64,000 nt of DNA from JADKAV01 sp037046735 (GCA_037046735.1 JBAOHC010000027.1:62001-126000), one strand, 5' to 3'. Counted from the first letter of the stretch, positions 1-8,810 are shown. Numbers and translations are program-made. The notes: generated from the letters alone by a model not told the origin.

Positions 1-336
1 CGCACCATCGCGAGCGCGTTTTCGGTGCGGCCACGGCCCAACGCGCCGGTGTCCACTCCCCTGCGCTGGGACGAGCTGGAGGGCACCGAACCTGGCGATT
101 GGACGATCGCCACTGTTCCCGATCGGGTGGCAGATCTGGGTGACGTGCATGCCGAACGCTGGGGTCAGGCCTTCGATCTCACGCCTGCTCTCGAGCTGTA
201 CGACGGCGATGAGATGCCCTATCCGCCTGACTATCCGAAGATGCCCGGCGAACCGAAGCGGGTGCAGCCGAGCCGGAATACCGATCTGACTAGGGGAAAT
301 GCTGGAAAGGGTGGGCTGGACCGTGCGGAGGATTGA
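1..336 (+). CDS. LigD-type DNA polymerase/primase domain, C-terminal end (partial)
   Basis: The reading frame is open from base 1, so the start lies outside the window. The visible ~111 residues begin RTIASAFSVRPRPNAPVSTP and continue with WDEL and WTIATVPDR. This is the usual ending of the polymerase domain of LigD (archaeo-eukaryotic primase fold), which fills and extends ends during non-homologous end joining with Ku. Catalytic residues are not in view. Whether this is a stand-alone polymerase or the end of a multidomain LigD cannot be told here. The last ~30 residues (from PKMPGEPKRVQPSR) are a tail whose DNA is repeated twice downstream, which is unusual. Confidence 0.75.
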   Translation, partial: RTIASAFSVRPRPNAPVSTPLRWDELEGTEPGDWTIATVPDRVADLGDVHAERWGQAFDLTPALELYDGDEMPYPPDYPKMPGEPKRVQPSRNTDLTRGNAGKGGLDRAED

Positions 337-341
337 CGCAC
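235..341 (+). repeat. ligD 3'-end repeat, copy 1
   Basis: This is the last ~100 bp of the polymerase gene plus its stop codon. It shares CCGAAGATGCCCGGCGAACC and the following ~90 bases, with scattered mismatches, with a second segment at 1657-1762, and shares the first ~45 bases with 1388-1430. This copy is the in-frame, coding one. A short downstream stretch (CGCCGGAATA at about 352) is also echoed in the other copies. Confidence 0.8.
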
Positions 342-546
342 AGCGCAAGCTCGCCGGAATACCTTCCGTCGCTCGCGCATGATGCCCTTGGAGATCGCCG
401 TCGGGTCGGTCTTCTCACCGCGTCAAACGTCCTCTTGACAAAATGAGAAATCCCTTTGAGACGTGGAGGCACTTGCCGCCGAAAGGGTGCTGGAGTTGGG
501 TGATGTCATCAGCCACGTCCGGACTGGAGTACGACCGCAGCCCTGC

Positions 547-918
547 CTACTCTCCGATGAAGGGCAGTACCCGCACCCGCTGTCGACCCGGCTCTAGCGT
601 GATCAAGGCTCCTGATTCCAGCTCGCTGGCCATCTGCGCGACGGTTGAGATCAGCATCGGCGCCAACGCCTCAGGCCGCAGATCACCACCGCGAAGCTGG
701 ACGACGCTCGGGCCGGCGGCGCCCGATGAGGCCAGCATGGAACCGAAGTCCAGGTCATTGGTCAAAACGACAGCGTCGCGGTGCCTGGCAGTCTGCATGA
801 TCACCACGTCGGCATCCGTTGCTTCACCGATTTCCGACCAATGCTCGGCATCCAACCCGGCGTCGCGCAGCCAATCAGCCCAGCGTGGAGAAAGGTTCAT
901 GTCAACGATGAACCTCAT
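547..918 (-). CDS. DUF5615 family PIN-like toxin
   Basis: This 123-residue protein starts MRFIVDMNLSPRWADWL and carries DADVVIMQTARHRDAVVLTN and DLDFGSML, the hallmark blocks of DUF5615/Mut7-C-like PIN-fold proteins. The acidic residues (Asp6, then the Asp pair in TNDLDF) match the expected metal-binding positions of a PIN nuclease, so an RNA-cutting toxin is likely by family. It overlaps the upstream DUF433 gene by 4 bases (ATGA), the standard arrangement for this toxin-antitoxin pair, so the two are translated together. The antitoxin is made first. Activity and target are inferred from family only. Confidence 0.8.
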   Translation of the reverse strand: MRFIVDMNLSPRWADWLRDAGLDAEHWSEIGEATDADVVIMQTARHRDAVVLTNDLDFGSMLASSGAAGPSVVQLRGGDLRPEALAPMLISTVAQMASELESGALITLEPGRQRVRVLPFIGE

Positions 919-1145
919 GCAGTTTCGAGCTCGATCTCCCGCTCCTCGGCCAGCCAGGCGGCGTACCGGAGTGCCTGAAGAACGTCTTCACGCTCAAGGT
1001 AGGGGTAGTCGGACAGCAGACCGTCGATTGTCACTCCCGAACCGATCTGCCCCACGATCATGCCCACCGTCACCCTCATCCCGCGGATGCAGGGACGCCC
1101 GCCCATGACCGCAGGATCACGGGTGATCCGATCCAACGTCGCCAT
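915..1145 (-). CDS. DUF433 antitoxin
   Basis: This 76-residue protein begins MATLDRITRDPAVMGGRPCI and continues RGMRVTVGMIV, the conserved DUF433 signature (a short winged/HTH-like fold). DUF433 proteins pair with DUF5615 PIN-like proteins and probably neutralise them and repress the operon. The ATG at 1145 is chosen because an AAGGGAGG ribosome site lies 5-6 bases upstream and the family starts here; a longer open frame exists but adds unrelated residues. It is the first gene of a two-gene unit with the toxin. Confidence 0.82.
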   Translation of the reverse strand: MATLDRITRDPAVMGGRPCIRGMRVTVGMIVGQIGSGVTIDGLLSDYPYLEREDVLQALRYAAWLAEEREIELETA

Positions 1146-1313
1146 GTGAGCCTCCCTTTGGTGTAGCGGTGCAAGTCTACGGCCATGTGCAATTCCCCGG
1201 CTGTCCGCGAGAGCGTTCTGTGAACCTCGTGAGCATAGGCCAGGAATCGCTCCGACCACAATCCGTTAAGTCTTCAAGCAGTGTGCTCCGGCATCGAAGA
1301 AACCAAGGTCGCG

Positions 1314-1436
1314 GATTCGCCGGAATATCTCGTCACACCTCGCACCCCACTCCCCTTCGTGACGCACACGGTTACCCCATGAACACTCCGAAGATGCCCG
1401 GCGAGCCGAAACGGGTGCAGCCGAGCCGGGCGCGGG
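1314..1436 (+). repeat. ligD 3'-end repeat, copy 2
   Basis: This is a degenerate direct repeat. The first ~75 bp (GATTCGCCGGAATATCTCGT onward, through TGACGCACAC) match copy 3 at 1583 but not the ligD coding copy. The last ~45 bp, from CCGAAGATGCCCGGCGAGCC, match the 3' end of the polymerase gene. It lies just upstream of the antitoxin gene start, so the toxin-antitoxin pair sits between copy 1 and copy 2. Apart from these repeats, 1146-1764 holds no gene I can support. Confidence 0.75.
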
Positions 1437-1582
1437 ACTGAGTCCATGCTGATCGCCGCGCTAGGTGACGTTGTGCAGTTGGGTGGGGTTCGTCGCAGCC
1501 TGAGCGTCAACCAACTACCCGAACGCCATCCAACGCGACGACCCGCGACTACATCGGCATCGCTCGCGCGGGGTGCCACGAC

Positions 1583-1762
1583 GATTCGCCGGAATATCTT
1601 GTCGCACAGCGCACCCCCCTCCCCCTCACGACGCACACCGTCACCCCGTGAACACTCCGAAGATGCCTGGCGAACCGAAGCGCGTGCAACCGAGCAGGAA
1701 TACGGATCTGACCAGGGGAAATGCTGAATAGGATGGGCGGGGCAAAGCGGAGGACTGACGCC
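1583..1762 (+). repeat. ligD 3'-end repeat, copy 3
   Basis: This is the longest downstream copy. Its left part matches copy 2 (GATTCGCCGGAATATCTTGT through CGTGAACACTCCGAAG). Its right part matches copy 1, including GGGGAAATGCTG and the GCGGAGGACTGACGC block around the former stop codon. It could still encode the same C-terminal peptide (KMPGEPKRVQPSRNTDL) but has no gene in front of it. It ends two bases before the 3' end of the channel-like gene. Confidence 0.75.
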
Positions 1763-1764
1763 GG

Positions 1765-2568
1765 TCAATTCTGGCCAGATTCGCCGGCCCGCTGCTGGAT
1801 GGTCTGGTTGAGCCTCGAAACCGTTTCCCGCAGTTCAGCCACCTCGGTGCGTAGGGCCTGCGCATCTTCAGCGGTCAAAGCGGAGCCTTCGGCGGAGTTG
1901 CTCTTCTCGTCACCGAGAATCCAGGCGACGAGTTTGGCAGTGAACATACTCGCAGCCAGGATGCCGCAGACGCTGACGACCACACCCAGGAACTTTCCGT
2001 CCGGCGTGGTGGGCGCGAAGTCCGTCCCAGTCTCGATGTGCAGCAGACTGCCGAAAGCCCAAGCGAAGGCGTCCCCGGGTCCATGGATGCCGGAAGACTC
2101 CTGATTGTTCTCCAACTCCACCATCGTCAGCCCGGACATGACGCCCACGAACACGATCAGGACGAAGGAGAACGTGAAGCCGTCGCCCGCAGACAGTTGC
2201 CGCAACTCCAGAATGAAGGCTACGACGATCAAGATGAACCAGACCGGATCCCAGAAGAGGATCAGGAACAGCGGCGCGATGAGCAGCATCGGTAGCGCCG
2301 GACGGCGCAGGACGAACGCGAGTCGACCGGTTTGGCCGCGCACCTGCCGGATCCACATGATCAGGAGCCAGACCCATAGGACCGCCACTATGGCGTTCAG
2401 AATCCGCACCGTCGAAGGACCCCAGTGGCCGAAGCCGGCGAGGATGATCGTCAGGCAGTAGACGGATATGAAGGCAAGGCGCGCGATCGCAGGCCAGGAC
2501 TCCGACAGCGGCGGGCGTCGAGCTGGCTCTATCTCAGCCGCCACGGGCATCTCTTCTGCCGAGGACAT
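1765..2568 (-). CDS. Ion-channel-like membrane protein with an unusual pore loop
   Basis: This is a 267-residue protein with hydrophobic segments at about 28-48, 57-75, 88-115, 128-147 and 193-215. Between the last two, the sequence HIETGTDFAPTTPDGKFLG aligns with the P-loop of two-helix potassium channels (TTVGYGD-xPTTxxGK), but the TVGYGD filter is replaced by IETGTD. Residues ~235-262 form a heptad-like coiled coil (EDAQALRTEVAELRETVSRL). I infer a tetrameric channel of the Ion_trans_2 type with altered or no K+ selectivity. The start is the ATG that opens with a charged N-terminus. It is not in an obvious operon; the next gene is 57 bp away on the same strand. Confidence 0.6.
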   Translation of the reverse strand: MSSAEEMPVAAEIEPARRPPLSESWPAIARLAFISVYCLTIILAGFGHWGPSTVRILNAIVAVLWVWLLIMWIRQVRGQTGRLAFVLRRPALPMLLIAPLFLILFWDPVWFILIVVAFILELRQLSAGDGFTFSFVLIVFVGVMSGLTMVELENNQESSGIHGPGDAFAWAFGSLLHIETGTDFAPTTPDGKFLGVVVSVCGILAASMFTAKLVAWILGDEKSNSAEGSALTAEDAQALRTEVAELRETVSRLNQTIQQRAGESGQN

Positions 2569-2625
2569 GCCGGCGAGCCTATCGGGTGGGAAGGTCAGGG
2601 TCGTGCCGGTCGCTGCCGCCGAAGG

Positions 2626-3555
2626 TCAGTCCGAAATGGACCCGGGTTCCATTGCGGGCTCGAGGTCACCTGCCAGGCCGTCAGCGAACAGATCGACCAC
2701 ACCCGCCGGCCGGCCGGCCATGTCGTGCATACTCAGCCACAGCATGTTCGGGCTCATGCGCGACCAGAAGTAGTAGTCGAGATTGGTGAGGTCCACAGCG
2801 CTGATCCAACGCGTCGGATAGATGTCGCCCTCCGGATAGGGCGCCCCAAAGGGCTTGGCCACGGTGGAAAGGACCTGAAACACCTCAGCGACGGTCTCGC
2901 GATTGTCCGCGGGCTCGGGAAGGTAGTGGTGGAAGTACGAGGCTCGAACGAACCTGTCCAGCGACGTGATGTCCCCGGGTGGTGGCAGTTCACCGCCGAA
3001 CGGGCGGTACTTCGACCGGTTGGCGAGATGTTCGTCCAGGCTGGGTGAGTTCGTCATGATCTGGTGCTGGTGGCCGTGGTGAACCACCATGCGCCCGTTG
3101 ACCGGCTCCACGATCGCTGAGTCGCCGGAGGCGTCCTCCAGTGCGAGGTGGACCCCGAGGTGAAGACCCTCCAGGAGCGACGGTGTAACCCGCATACCAG
3201 CCAGACCCTCGACCGCCTCGGCAACGGTGCCGAACAGGTCCAGCGCGAAGTTGACCCAGCGCAGCGTCGACAGCACAGGACGGTCATCCGGTGGTTCGTA
3301 CACAGCCGAGGTGTACATCAGCGCGTGTGCGCCTAGGCCATGGTCGTTCATGCCGTCCACGGCAGCGTCCTGCCACTCAGCGATGGTGAGGCTCGCGTAC
3401 TTCGATGTCCACGTCCAATCGCGGTCGGGGTGGGCCTTCCGGACCTGCCCGGCGGGTAACCACCACAGGTGAGGCACGTCCAGGAAACTGGCATCAAGGG
3501 TCCTGCCCGCCACCTTGGCCGTGCTGTTCTCGCAGCAGAACACGCGGGTGCACAT
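2626..3555 (-). CDS. Linear amide C-N hydrolase, choloylglycine hydrolase family
   Basis: This 309-residue N-terminal-nucleophile hydrolase starts MCTRVFCCENS; Cys2 would become the catalytic N-terminal residue after Met removal. Other family landmarks are AGRTLD (the Arg/Asp pair), MNDHGLGAHALMY, IMTNSPSLDEHLANRSKY and SLDRFVRASYF (substrate-site Arg). Related enzymes cleave bile-salt, penicillin V or acyl-homoserine lactone amides; the substrate here is unknown. There is no clear signal peptide, so it is probably cytoplasmic. It is followed by the channel-like gene on the same strand after 57 bp. Confidence 0.85.
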   Translation of the reverse strand: MCTRVFCCENSTAKVAGRTLDASFLDVPHLWWLPAGQVRKAHPDRDWTWTSKYASLTIAEWQDAAVDGMNDHGLGAHALMYTSAVYEPPDDRPVLSTLRWVNFALDLFGTVAEAVEGLAGMRVTPSLLEGLHLGVHLALEDASGDSAIVEPVNGRMVVHHGHQHQIMTNSPSLDEHLANRSKYRPFGGELPPPGDITSLDRFVRASYFHHYLPEPADNRETVAEVFQVLSTVAKPFGAPYPEGDIYPTRWISAVDLTNLDYYFWSRMSPNMLWLSMHDMAGRPAGVVDLFADGLAGDLEPAMEPGSISD

Positions 3556-3752
3556 GACCTGAGGCTAAAGCCTGCGACCAGCGTGGGGCGGGGCGAACTC
3601 GCCCCTCGCCCGCGCGAGGCACACTGTCGTCGCTGAACTCTGACAATATGCCGCCGCATTGAGCGTCTTCGACAACGCCCAGCGGGCTTACGATGGTCAT
3701 GTAGCGGGTGGGGGGCCGGCGCCCGTCCGACACCTCCCCGTGGGGGTGTGTG

Positions 3753-5537
3753 ATGTTGGGGATCAGAAGGAAACTCGCCGTCGTAGCAGGGGTGTCGCTG
3801 GTCGGGTCAGTGCTGATGGCACCGGGCGTTGCGGCACCAACAACGGGTCGCCTCGCCGGTTGGGGCTACAACGCCTTCGGCCAGCTGGGCGACCGCACCA
3901 CCAACGACTCAAGCGTGCCCGTGACCGTCGACGTGGCCGGTCACCTGACTGGCAAGCGATTGGCTGCCATCTCAGCTGGTCGCAACCACTCCTGCGCCAT
4001 AGCCGACGGGGCTGCATACTGCTGGGGAGCCAACGACGAAAGCCAACTGGGCACCGGCAACACAAGCCTGTCGTCGACGCCTGTCCCGGTGGACACCTCA
4101 AGTGGGCTGCAGGGCAAGACCGTTACCGCCATCAGCGCTGGCCGGCGGCATTCCTGCGCGGTGGCTGACGGCAGCGCGTATTGCTGGGGCGACAACGGCT
4201 TCCTGCAGCTGGGCACGGAAAGCCCTGCCGCTTCCACGGTTCCCGTTGCGGTCTATCCGGGGGGCGTCCTCGCAGGCAAGACAGTTACTGCGATCAGCGG
4301 CTTGTATTACCACTCGTGTGTCCTGGCCGATGGACAGCCGTACTGCTGGGGCGAGAACGACCGGGGCCAGTTGGGCGATGGCACCAGTGGTCCTGGATCG
4401 CGCGTCCCTGTGTCCGTGGTGCTGTCGGGCGCCTTGGCGGGGAAGACCGTGACCGCTATCGGCACTGGGCGTGACCACACCTGTGCCCTCGCGCAGGGTC
4501 GTGCGTACTGCTGGGGAGACAACAGCGTCGGCCAGTTGGGGACTGCCGGTTCTGGATCGCCAGAGCCGGTACCAGTGGCAACCGGTGTGCTGGCAGGCAA
4601 GTCGGTCTCGGACCTGAGTGTCGGCCAGAATCACACCTGCGTTCTCGCCGACGGCAACGTCTACTGCTGGGGCGACAACAGTGAGGGGCAGTTGGGCAAC
4701 CCCACCGGCGGCCCCTTCGCAGCCGCGCCATTGCCCGTCGACACCAGTGGCGTCTTGGCGGCCAAGACCGTCACAGCAGTCGATGCGGGCTATGGCCACA
4801 CGTGCGCCGTGGCCGACGGTCAGGCCTACTGCTGGGGTAGTAACGCACTCGGGAAGTTGGGCAACAACACCACAGCCAACTCGGCGATCGCTGTCGCGGT
4901 GGATACCAGTGGCGCACTGAGTCGCGGCCGGGTGCGTGCGGTCGATGCCGGCGGGAACCACTCCCTGGCGCTGTTCGCGACCCCGCCTTCAGCTCCCACC
5001 GGCGTGACCGGGGTGGCTGCCAACGGGCACGTGTCGGTCAGTTGGCAGCAGCCCGCCGATGACGGCGGATCCCCCATTGAGGACTACACCGCCACTGCCA
5101 GCCCCGGTGGGGCCACGTGCACCACAAGCGGCTCGTCGTGCATCGTGTCCGGGCTGCTCAACGGCACGGCCTACACCTTCACCGTGGTGGCGCGAAACGA
5201 GATCGGCACGTCGCTGGGGTCGCTGGCCTCCGCTCCTGTCACGCCCACCGCGCCGCAGAGCTTCAGCAAACCCACGGGCCCCAGCAAACCCAAGGGCCTC
5301 AGAGTCTCGCTGCACAGGGGCATGGCGAAACTCACCTGGAAGCCCAGCACCGGGGCCACTGCCTATCGCGTGAGGATCTCCAAGGCCGGCGGCAAGAAGT
5401 ACAAAGCCTGGAACACCACTACCAAGCGCGTGATCAAGGTACATGTGACCAAGGGACGCAAGTACCGCTTTCAGGTCGCGGCGCTGGGACCGCTTGGCCC
5501 CGGACCGGCGGCCACGATCCGCTTCCGGGGCAGGTGA
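3753..5537 (+). CDS. Secreted RCC1-repeat protein with fibronectin type III domains
   Basis: A signal peptide (residues ~1-28, ending APGVAAP) leads into about seven RCC1 blades of ~50-55 residues (about residues 33-395). Each blade repeats the pattern HxCAxxDGxxYCWGxNxxGQLG, and nearly every blade carries two Cys that could form a disulfide. One FN3 domain follows (about 400-490, VSVSWQQPADDGG and GTAYTFTVVARN), then a Lys/Arg-rich second FN3-like module. This is probably an exported beta-propeller used for adhesion or protein binding. The ATG at 3753 follows a GGGGGT stretch; the upstream in-frame start would only add non-signal residues. Family function in bacteria is poorly known. Confidence 0.85.
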   Translation: MLGIRRKLAVVAGVSLVGSVLMAPGVAAPTTGRLAGWGYNAFGQLGDRTTNDSSVPVTVDVAGHLTGKRLAAISAGRNHSCAIADGAAYCWGANDESQLGTGNTSLSSTPVPVDTSSGLQGKTVTAISAGRRHSCAVADGSAYCWGDNGFLQLGTESPAASTVPVAVYPGGVLAGKTVTAISGLYYHSCVLADGQPYCWGENDRGQLGDGTSGPGSRVPVSVVLSGALAGKTVTAIGTGRDHTCALAQGRAYCWGDNSVGQLGTAGSGSPEPVPVATGVLAGKSVSDLSVGQNHTCVLADGNVYCWGDNSEGQLGNPTGGPFAAAPLPVDTSGVLAAKTVTAVDAGYGHTCAVADGQAYCWGSNALGKLGNNTTANSAIAVAVDTSGALSRGRVRAVDAGGNHSLALFATPPSAPTGVTGVAANGHVSVSWQQPADDGGSPIEDYTATASPGGATCTTSGSSCIVSGLLNGTAYTFTVVARNEIGTSLGSLASAPVTPTAPQSFSKPTGPSKPKGLRVSLHRGMAKLTWKPSTGATAYRVRISKAGGKKYKAWNTTTKRVIKVHVTKGRKYRFQVAALGPLGPGPAATIRFRGR

Positions 5538-5664
5538 CGGCTGGTAGCCGCTCCCCAGGTCGTCGCTACGAGCCGGCTTGCCATGGGGCCAGCCCAAAGG
5601 GGCCCCGGTCCGGCTGGCATACGGTAGCTTCCGCAGGCCGTCGCGGATTGGCTGGCCGCAAGAT

Positions 5665-5713
5665 TGGGCACTTGGTGCTGCGACACGCCGCGCGCAATCG
5701 CGCCTTGTGCCCA
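5665..5713 (+). repeat. Interspersed palindromic repeat, copy A
   Basis: This ~49-bp element is bounded by near-inverted arms TGGGCACTTGG and CCTTGTGCCCA (9 of 11 paired). It contains the 17-mer TGCTGCGACACGCCGCG (5676-5692), which occurs exactly at two other intergenic sites in the window and, with two changes, in inverted form in the array at 15371. It lies between the convergent ends of the RCC1 gene and the DUF72 gene, so a bidirectional terminator or REP-like role is plausible. Confidence 0.7.
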
Positions 5714-5797
5714 TTTGCTGGCGGGCGGCCGGGCAGTTCTCGCCGCCCGAGGCTGCGGGCCGCCAGGATCGCGTCGGAGAGTCAACGAGGGCAATGC

Positions 5798-6550
5798 CTA
5801 CAGCCCGAGCAGACTGTCCAGGGCCCACGCATCGCGCACGGCATTGCCGCCACCATCGTTGTTGAAATACACGTAGACGTCGGTTCCGTTGTGCCACTCC
5901 CACTCGCGGATGCGGTCGGCCCACCATCTCAAGTCGTCCTGCGAGTACGAGCCTGCGTACAGATGAGCGTGGTCGGGCCCATGCAGGCGCACATAGACGA
6001 ACGGGGCCGTGGCCCGCAGCACGCAGGGCAGATTCGCCCCCGACATGACCACGTACGCCGCGCCGCGCGACGCGAGGAGTTGGAACACCTCTTCGGCCTG
6101 CCAACTGGGATGGCGCAGTTCGACCGCGACCTCGATCCACTCCGGCAACCGGTCGAGGAAGTAGGCCAGTCGGACGTCGTCACGGGTGAAGCCCGGTGGG
6201 AGTTGCACGAGCAGTGGCCCGCGCTTGCCCCGCAGTTCGTGGAGTCCCGCCGAGATCCGGTCGATCCACAATTCCGGTTCGGATAGCCGCCGGCCGTGTG
6301 TGAGCCCTCGCGGCGCCTTCACAGCCATCCGGAACCCGTCAGGCAACCGCCGCCGCCAACTGGCGAAGCTGCGCGGCGCGGGCCAACGGTAGAAAGAGGC
6401 ATTGAGCTCGACCGTCCGGAAATGCGACACGTACGTCTCCAGGCGCCGCACCGGCGGCAGACCCTCGGGGTAAAGAACGCCCGTCCAGTGGTCATAACCC
6501 CAGCCTGAAGTTCCCAGCCAGAACGTCACCGGTCGAATATAGGCACGCAC
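5798..6550 (-). CDS. DUF72 (YecE-like) family protein
   Basis: This 250-residue TIM-barrel-like protein shows the family marks FWLGTSGWGYDHWTGVLYPEG, HFRTVELNASFYRWP, FRMAVKAPRGLTH, VAVELRHPSW and VYVYFNNDGGGNAVRDA. DUF72 proteins are widespread; some are linked to Fe-S or phosphatase functions, but no reaction is firmly assigned. It is convergent with the RCC1 gene, with repeat copy A in the 260-bp gap. The first few residues (MRAYIRP) may not be used, since the conserved part begins at TFWLGTSGW. Confidence 0.88.
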   Translation of the reverse strand: MRAYIRPVTFWLGTSGWGYDHWTGVLYPEGLPPVRRLETYVSHFRTVELNASFYRWPAPRSFASWRRRLPDGFRMAVKAPRGLTHGRRLSEPELWIDRISAGLHELRGKRGPLLVQLPPGFTRDDVRLAYFLDRLPEWIEVAVELRHPSWQAEEVFQLLASRGAAYVVMSGANLPCVLRATAPFVYVRLHGPDHAHLYAGSYSQDDLRWWADRIREWEWHNGTDVYVYFNNDGGGNAVRDAWALDSLLGL

Positions 6551-6708
6551 CGCTGCGCTGCGGAGCTCACTTATGCCGTTGTGCCCGCACCTACCACCTC
6601 AGGCGACAGGTTCGCCCGCTTCGTCCATGTGCGCCCATTCGGGAGAGGCGATTCTGAGCGGAACAGGCGCATCTTGGCTGGCGACGATCGCCAAGAGCCA
6701 CCCATCGG

Positions 6709-8412
6709 TCAGCTCGCAGTCCCGTCAGCCTCCATCTGCGCCACCAAACGGGCAGTCTCGGCCGGTGTCCAGTCCTGCGGCTGGGTCATCGCGGCCCAGG
6801 CCTCGGTGTTCGACTGTGGCGAGTACATATGCCCGTGCCCGATAGGCACCGATCCGGCGGCTGGCAGGTCCAACGCCACCTGCCACATCGTCACCAGCGG
6901 CACCCACACCATCTCTTTCGGAATGTCCGGTCCCCGCTGCCCCTCCAGCAGCCACTCCGGCTCCTCATAGGCGAGGTTCTGGTTGAAGAACACCACGGGG
7001 TCGGAGGAGTGCTGCAAGTAGACAAGCCTCGTCGGTCCCCAGTTCTGCTCCACCACCGCGTTGATCTGCGAGCCTGACGATGTGAACTGGACGGTCCGCC
7101 CGCCCTCAAAAGCGGGTAGCCAGGCCTGACTGCCCGGGTCCCGGTCGGCCTCGATGTCGTTGTGCAGCGAGTTCACGAACGGCGGGCCCGACATGAAGGC
7201 ACCATCGATCGGTTCGTTGAGCACGTTGATCGAATTCAGGATGCTTTCGACGCCGTAAGAGCCCAACGACAGGCCATAGAGGTACAAGTCGGGCCGCGAG
7301 TCCTCCGGCAGCGTCGCCCAGTAGTCGTGAACCGTGTCGAACACAGTGCGGGAGGTGTCCTTGACGGCCTGCTGATCGGCGAGCAGTGAGATCCAACTCG
7401 GCAGGAACGAGTACTGCACCCCGGCGATCGCGGTGTCGCCGTTATACATGTACTCCAGCGGATCGATCCCCGCCGGATCCAGGAATCCCGTGCCTGTCGT
7501 GGTGGCCACGACGAGGACCTCGCGGTCGAACGCACCCGTGCGCTGCAACTCCGCCAGGAGCAGGTCGGCCCGCTTCTGCAAATCGGCCTCCGTGTCCAGC
7601 CCGACGTACACACGGATCGGCTCGATGGCCCCACCCCCGCTGAACTCATCGATCTGCTCAACAGTGGGTCCCGTCGCCACGAAGTCCCGGCCTTTGCGGC
7701 CCAGGGATTCCCAGGTGACCGCGGACTCGGGGCCCCCCGAGCGCAGCATCGAGGTGGTCGGGACCACCCCTTCGCTGGTTGCGGTGTCCCGCGTCGAGAA
7801 CATGGCGTTGGCGCCGTCAAAGAAGCCGCGGACCAGCACCCCGGTGATCAGCGACCACAGCAGGACCACGATGACCCCTACGCTGATCAGTTGCGACAGC
7901 CGAGGCGGGAAGATCCTGTTGAGCAGGCGAGTTCCGAACTTCGCGAGCTTGCGCAAGGACCTCGCGACGATCAGTATCAGGGCGGCGACCAGAACGGTCA
8001 CGACCACGATGACTGGCCAGACGCTCGGCGAGATCGGATCCTTGGCGAAGATGGTTCGAAGCTCGTTCTGCCAGCCGACGTAGCGCCAGATGGATGACGC
8101 CACAGCCAGACCCACAAGAACCCACAGGATGCCCGTGACCCACCGCGCGACCTTGACCGGCAGGGAGGGGATCTGCAGATATCGCCACAGTGTCTGCAAC
8201 CCAACCCCGATGAGGTATCCGACCATGATCGTGATCCCGGAAGCGATGCCCTGTAGGTATCCGGCGCGGGGCAATAGGGACGGGAACAGCGAGAACGCGA
8301 AGAACAGAACGGCGAACCAGATCCCGACCCCACTGAAGGTCACAGAGAACACCCGGAAGCCGCGCTTGCGCTCTTCCACGGGAATGAGCGGGACCTCGGT
8401 GTCTGTAGCCAT
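6709..8412 (-). CDS. Membrane-anchored alpha/beta hydrolase (Abhydrolase_9/DUF2319 type)
   Basis: This 567-residue protein has an N-terminal half with about six membrane segments (for example GVGIWFAVLFFAFSLFPSLL) and a C-terminal hydrolase domain. The nucleophile elbow is GLSLGSYG (Ser), with a downstream Asp in SSDPVVFF and a His in IGHGHMY as likely triad partners. This layout is typical of the actinobacterial PF15420/PF10081 family, probably an esterase or lipase acting at the outer face of the membrane. The ATG at 8412 has a GAGGGAG ribosome site 5-6 bases upstream; the longer frame to 8454 adds unrelated residues. Confidence 0.85.
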   Translation of the reverse strand: MATDTEVPLIPVEERKRGFRVFSVTFSGVGIWFAVLFFAFSLFPSLLPRAGYLQGIASGITIMVGYLIGVGLQTLWRYLQIPSLPVKVARWVTGILWVLVGLAVASSIWRYVGWQNELRTIFAKDPISPSVWPVIVVVTVLVAALILIVARSLRKLAKFGTRLLNRIFPPRLSQLISVGVIVVLLWSLITGVLVRGFFDGANAMFSTRDTATSEGVVPTTSMLRSGGPESAVTWESLGRKGRDFVATGPTVEQIDEFSGGGAIEPIRVYVGLDTEADLQKRADLLLAELQRTGAFDREVLVVATTTGTGFLDPAGIDPLEYMYNGDTAIAGVQYSFLPSWISLLADQQAVKDTSRTVFDTVHDYWATLPEDSRPDLYLYGLSLGSYGVESILNSINVLNEPIDGAFMSGPPFVNSLHNDIEADRDPGSQAWLPAFEGGRTVQFTSSGSQINAVVEQNWGPTRLVYLQHSSDPVVFFNQNLAYEEPEWLLEGQRGPDIPKEMVWVPLVTMWQVALDLPAAGSVPIGHGHMYSPQSNTEAWAAMTQPQDWTPAETARLVAQMEADGTAS

Positions 8413-8763
8413 ACGTTCTCCCTCAATGGTTTCGCAACGGTGGTTCCGTGCCATCGCCCGTGGCGCGGCTCACCGCAATCAGCCGGCTGGCGGTGCCGGA
8501 CAGCACCGGTGCCGCATGTGCGGTCCCAGCTGCCTGTGTCACTGCGTAGTCTCCCATCGCACTATGGTGCCTACGCTTGGCGCCCCCGACTGGCGCTGAA
8601 CGTGGCTCGACCGATCCCATAGTGCGTGGATATCCCTGTGCCGAAGGTCTGTGTCCCCGCACTGGCCGCTCGGGGTTGTGAAGTCCTGATACGACGGCGA
8701 AGTGATCCAGAACGTGCCTACCAACCAGTCCGTCAACCCAGCAGGGCTTGATTTTCACACACG
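8413..8763. other. Intergenic region without a supported gene
   Basis: About 350 bp lies upstream of the membrane hydrolase gene. Short open frames here have no recognisable domain or good ribosome site. It contains a 10-bp inverted repeat, CGCACTATGG (8558-8567) and CCATAGTGCG (8617-8626), 49 bases apart, which could be part of a regulatory or decayed repeat structure. I see nothing else. Confidence 0.5.
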
Positions 8764-8805
8764 CAGATGCGGGTGACACCCTCTCCAGGCTGCGACCCGC
8801 ACCTG
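8764..8805 (-). terminator. Hairpin after the SGNH esterase gene
   Basis: Arms CAGATGCGGGT (8764-8774) and ACCCGCACCTG (8795-8805) pair at 10 of 11 positions around a 20-base loop, 5 bases past the stop codon of the minus-strand esterase gene. There is no clear U-tract, which is common for actinobacterial terminators. Confidence 0.55.
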
Positions 8806-8810
8806 CCTGA

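Noticed and set aside
443..1108. 221-codon plus-strand frame over the toxin gene
   Set aside because: It is antisense to the DUF5615/DUF433 pair, which have a proper ribosome site and family motifs. The plus-strand product is Ser/Arg/Pro-rich without a domain.
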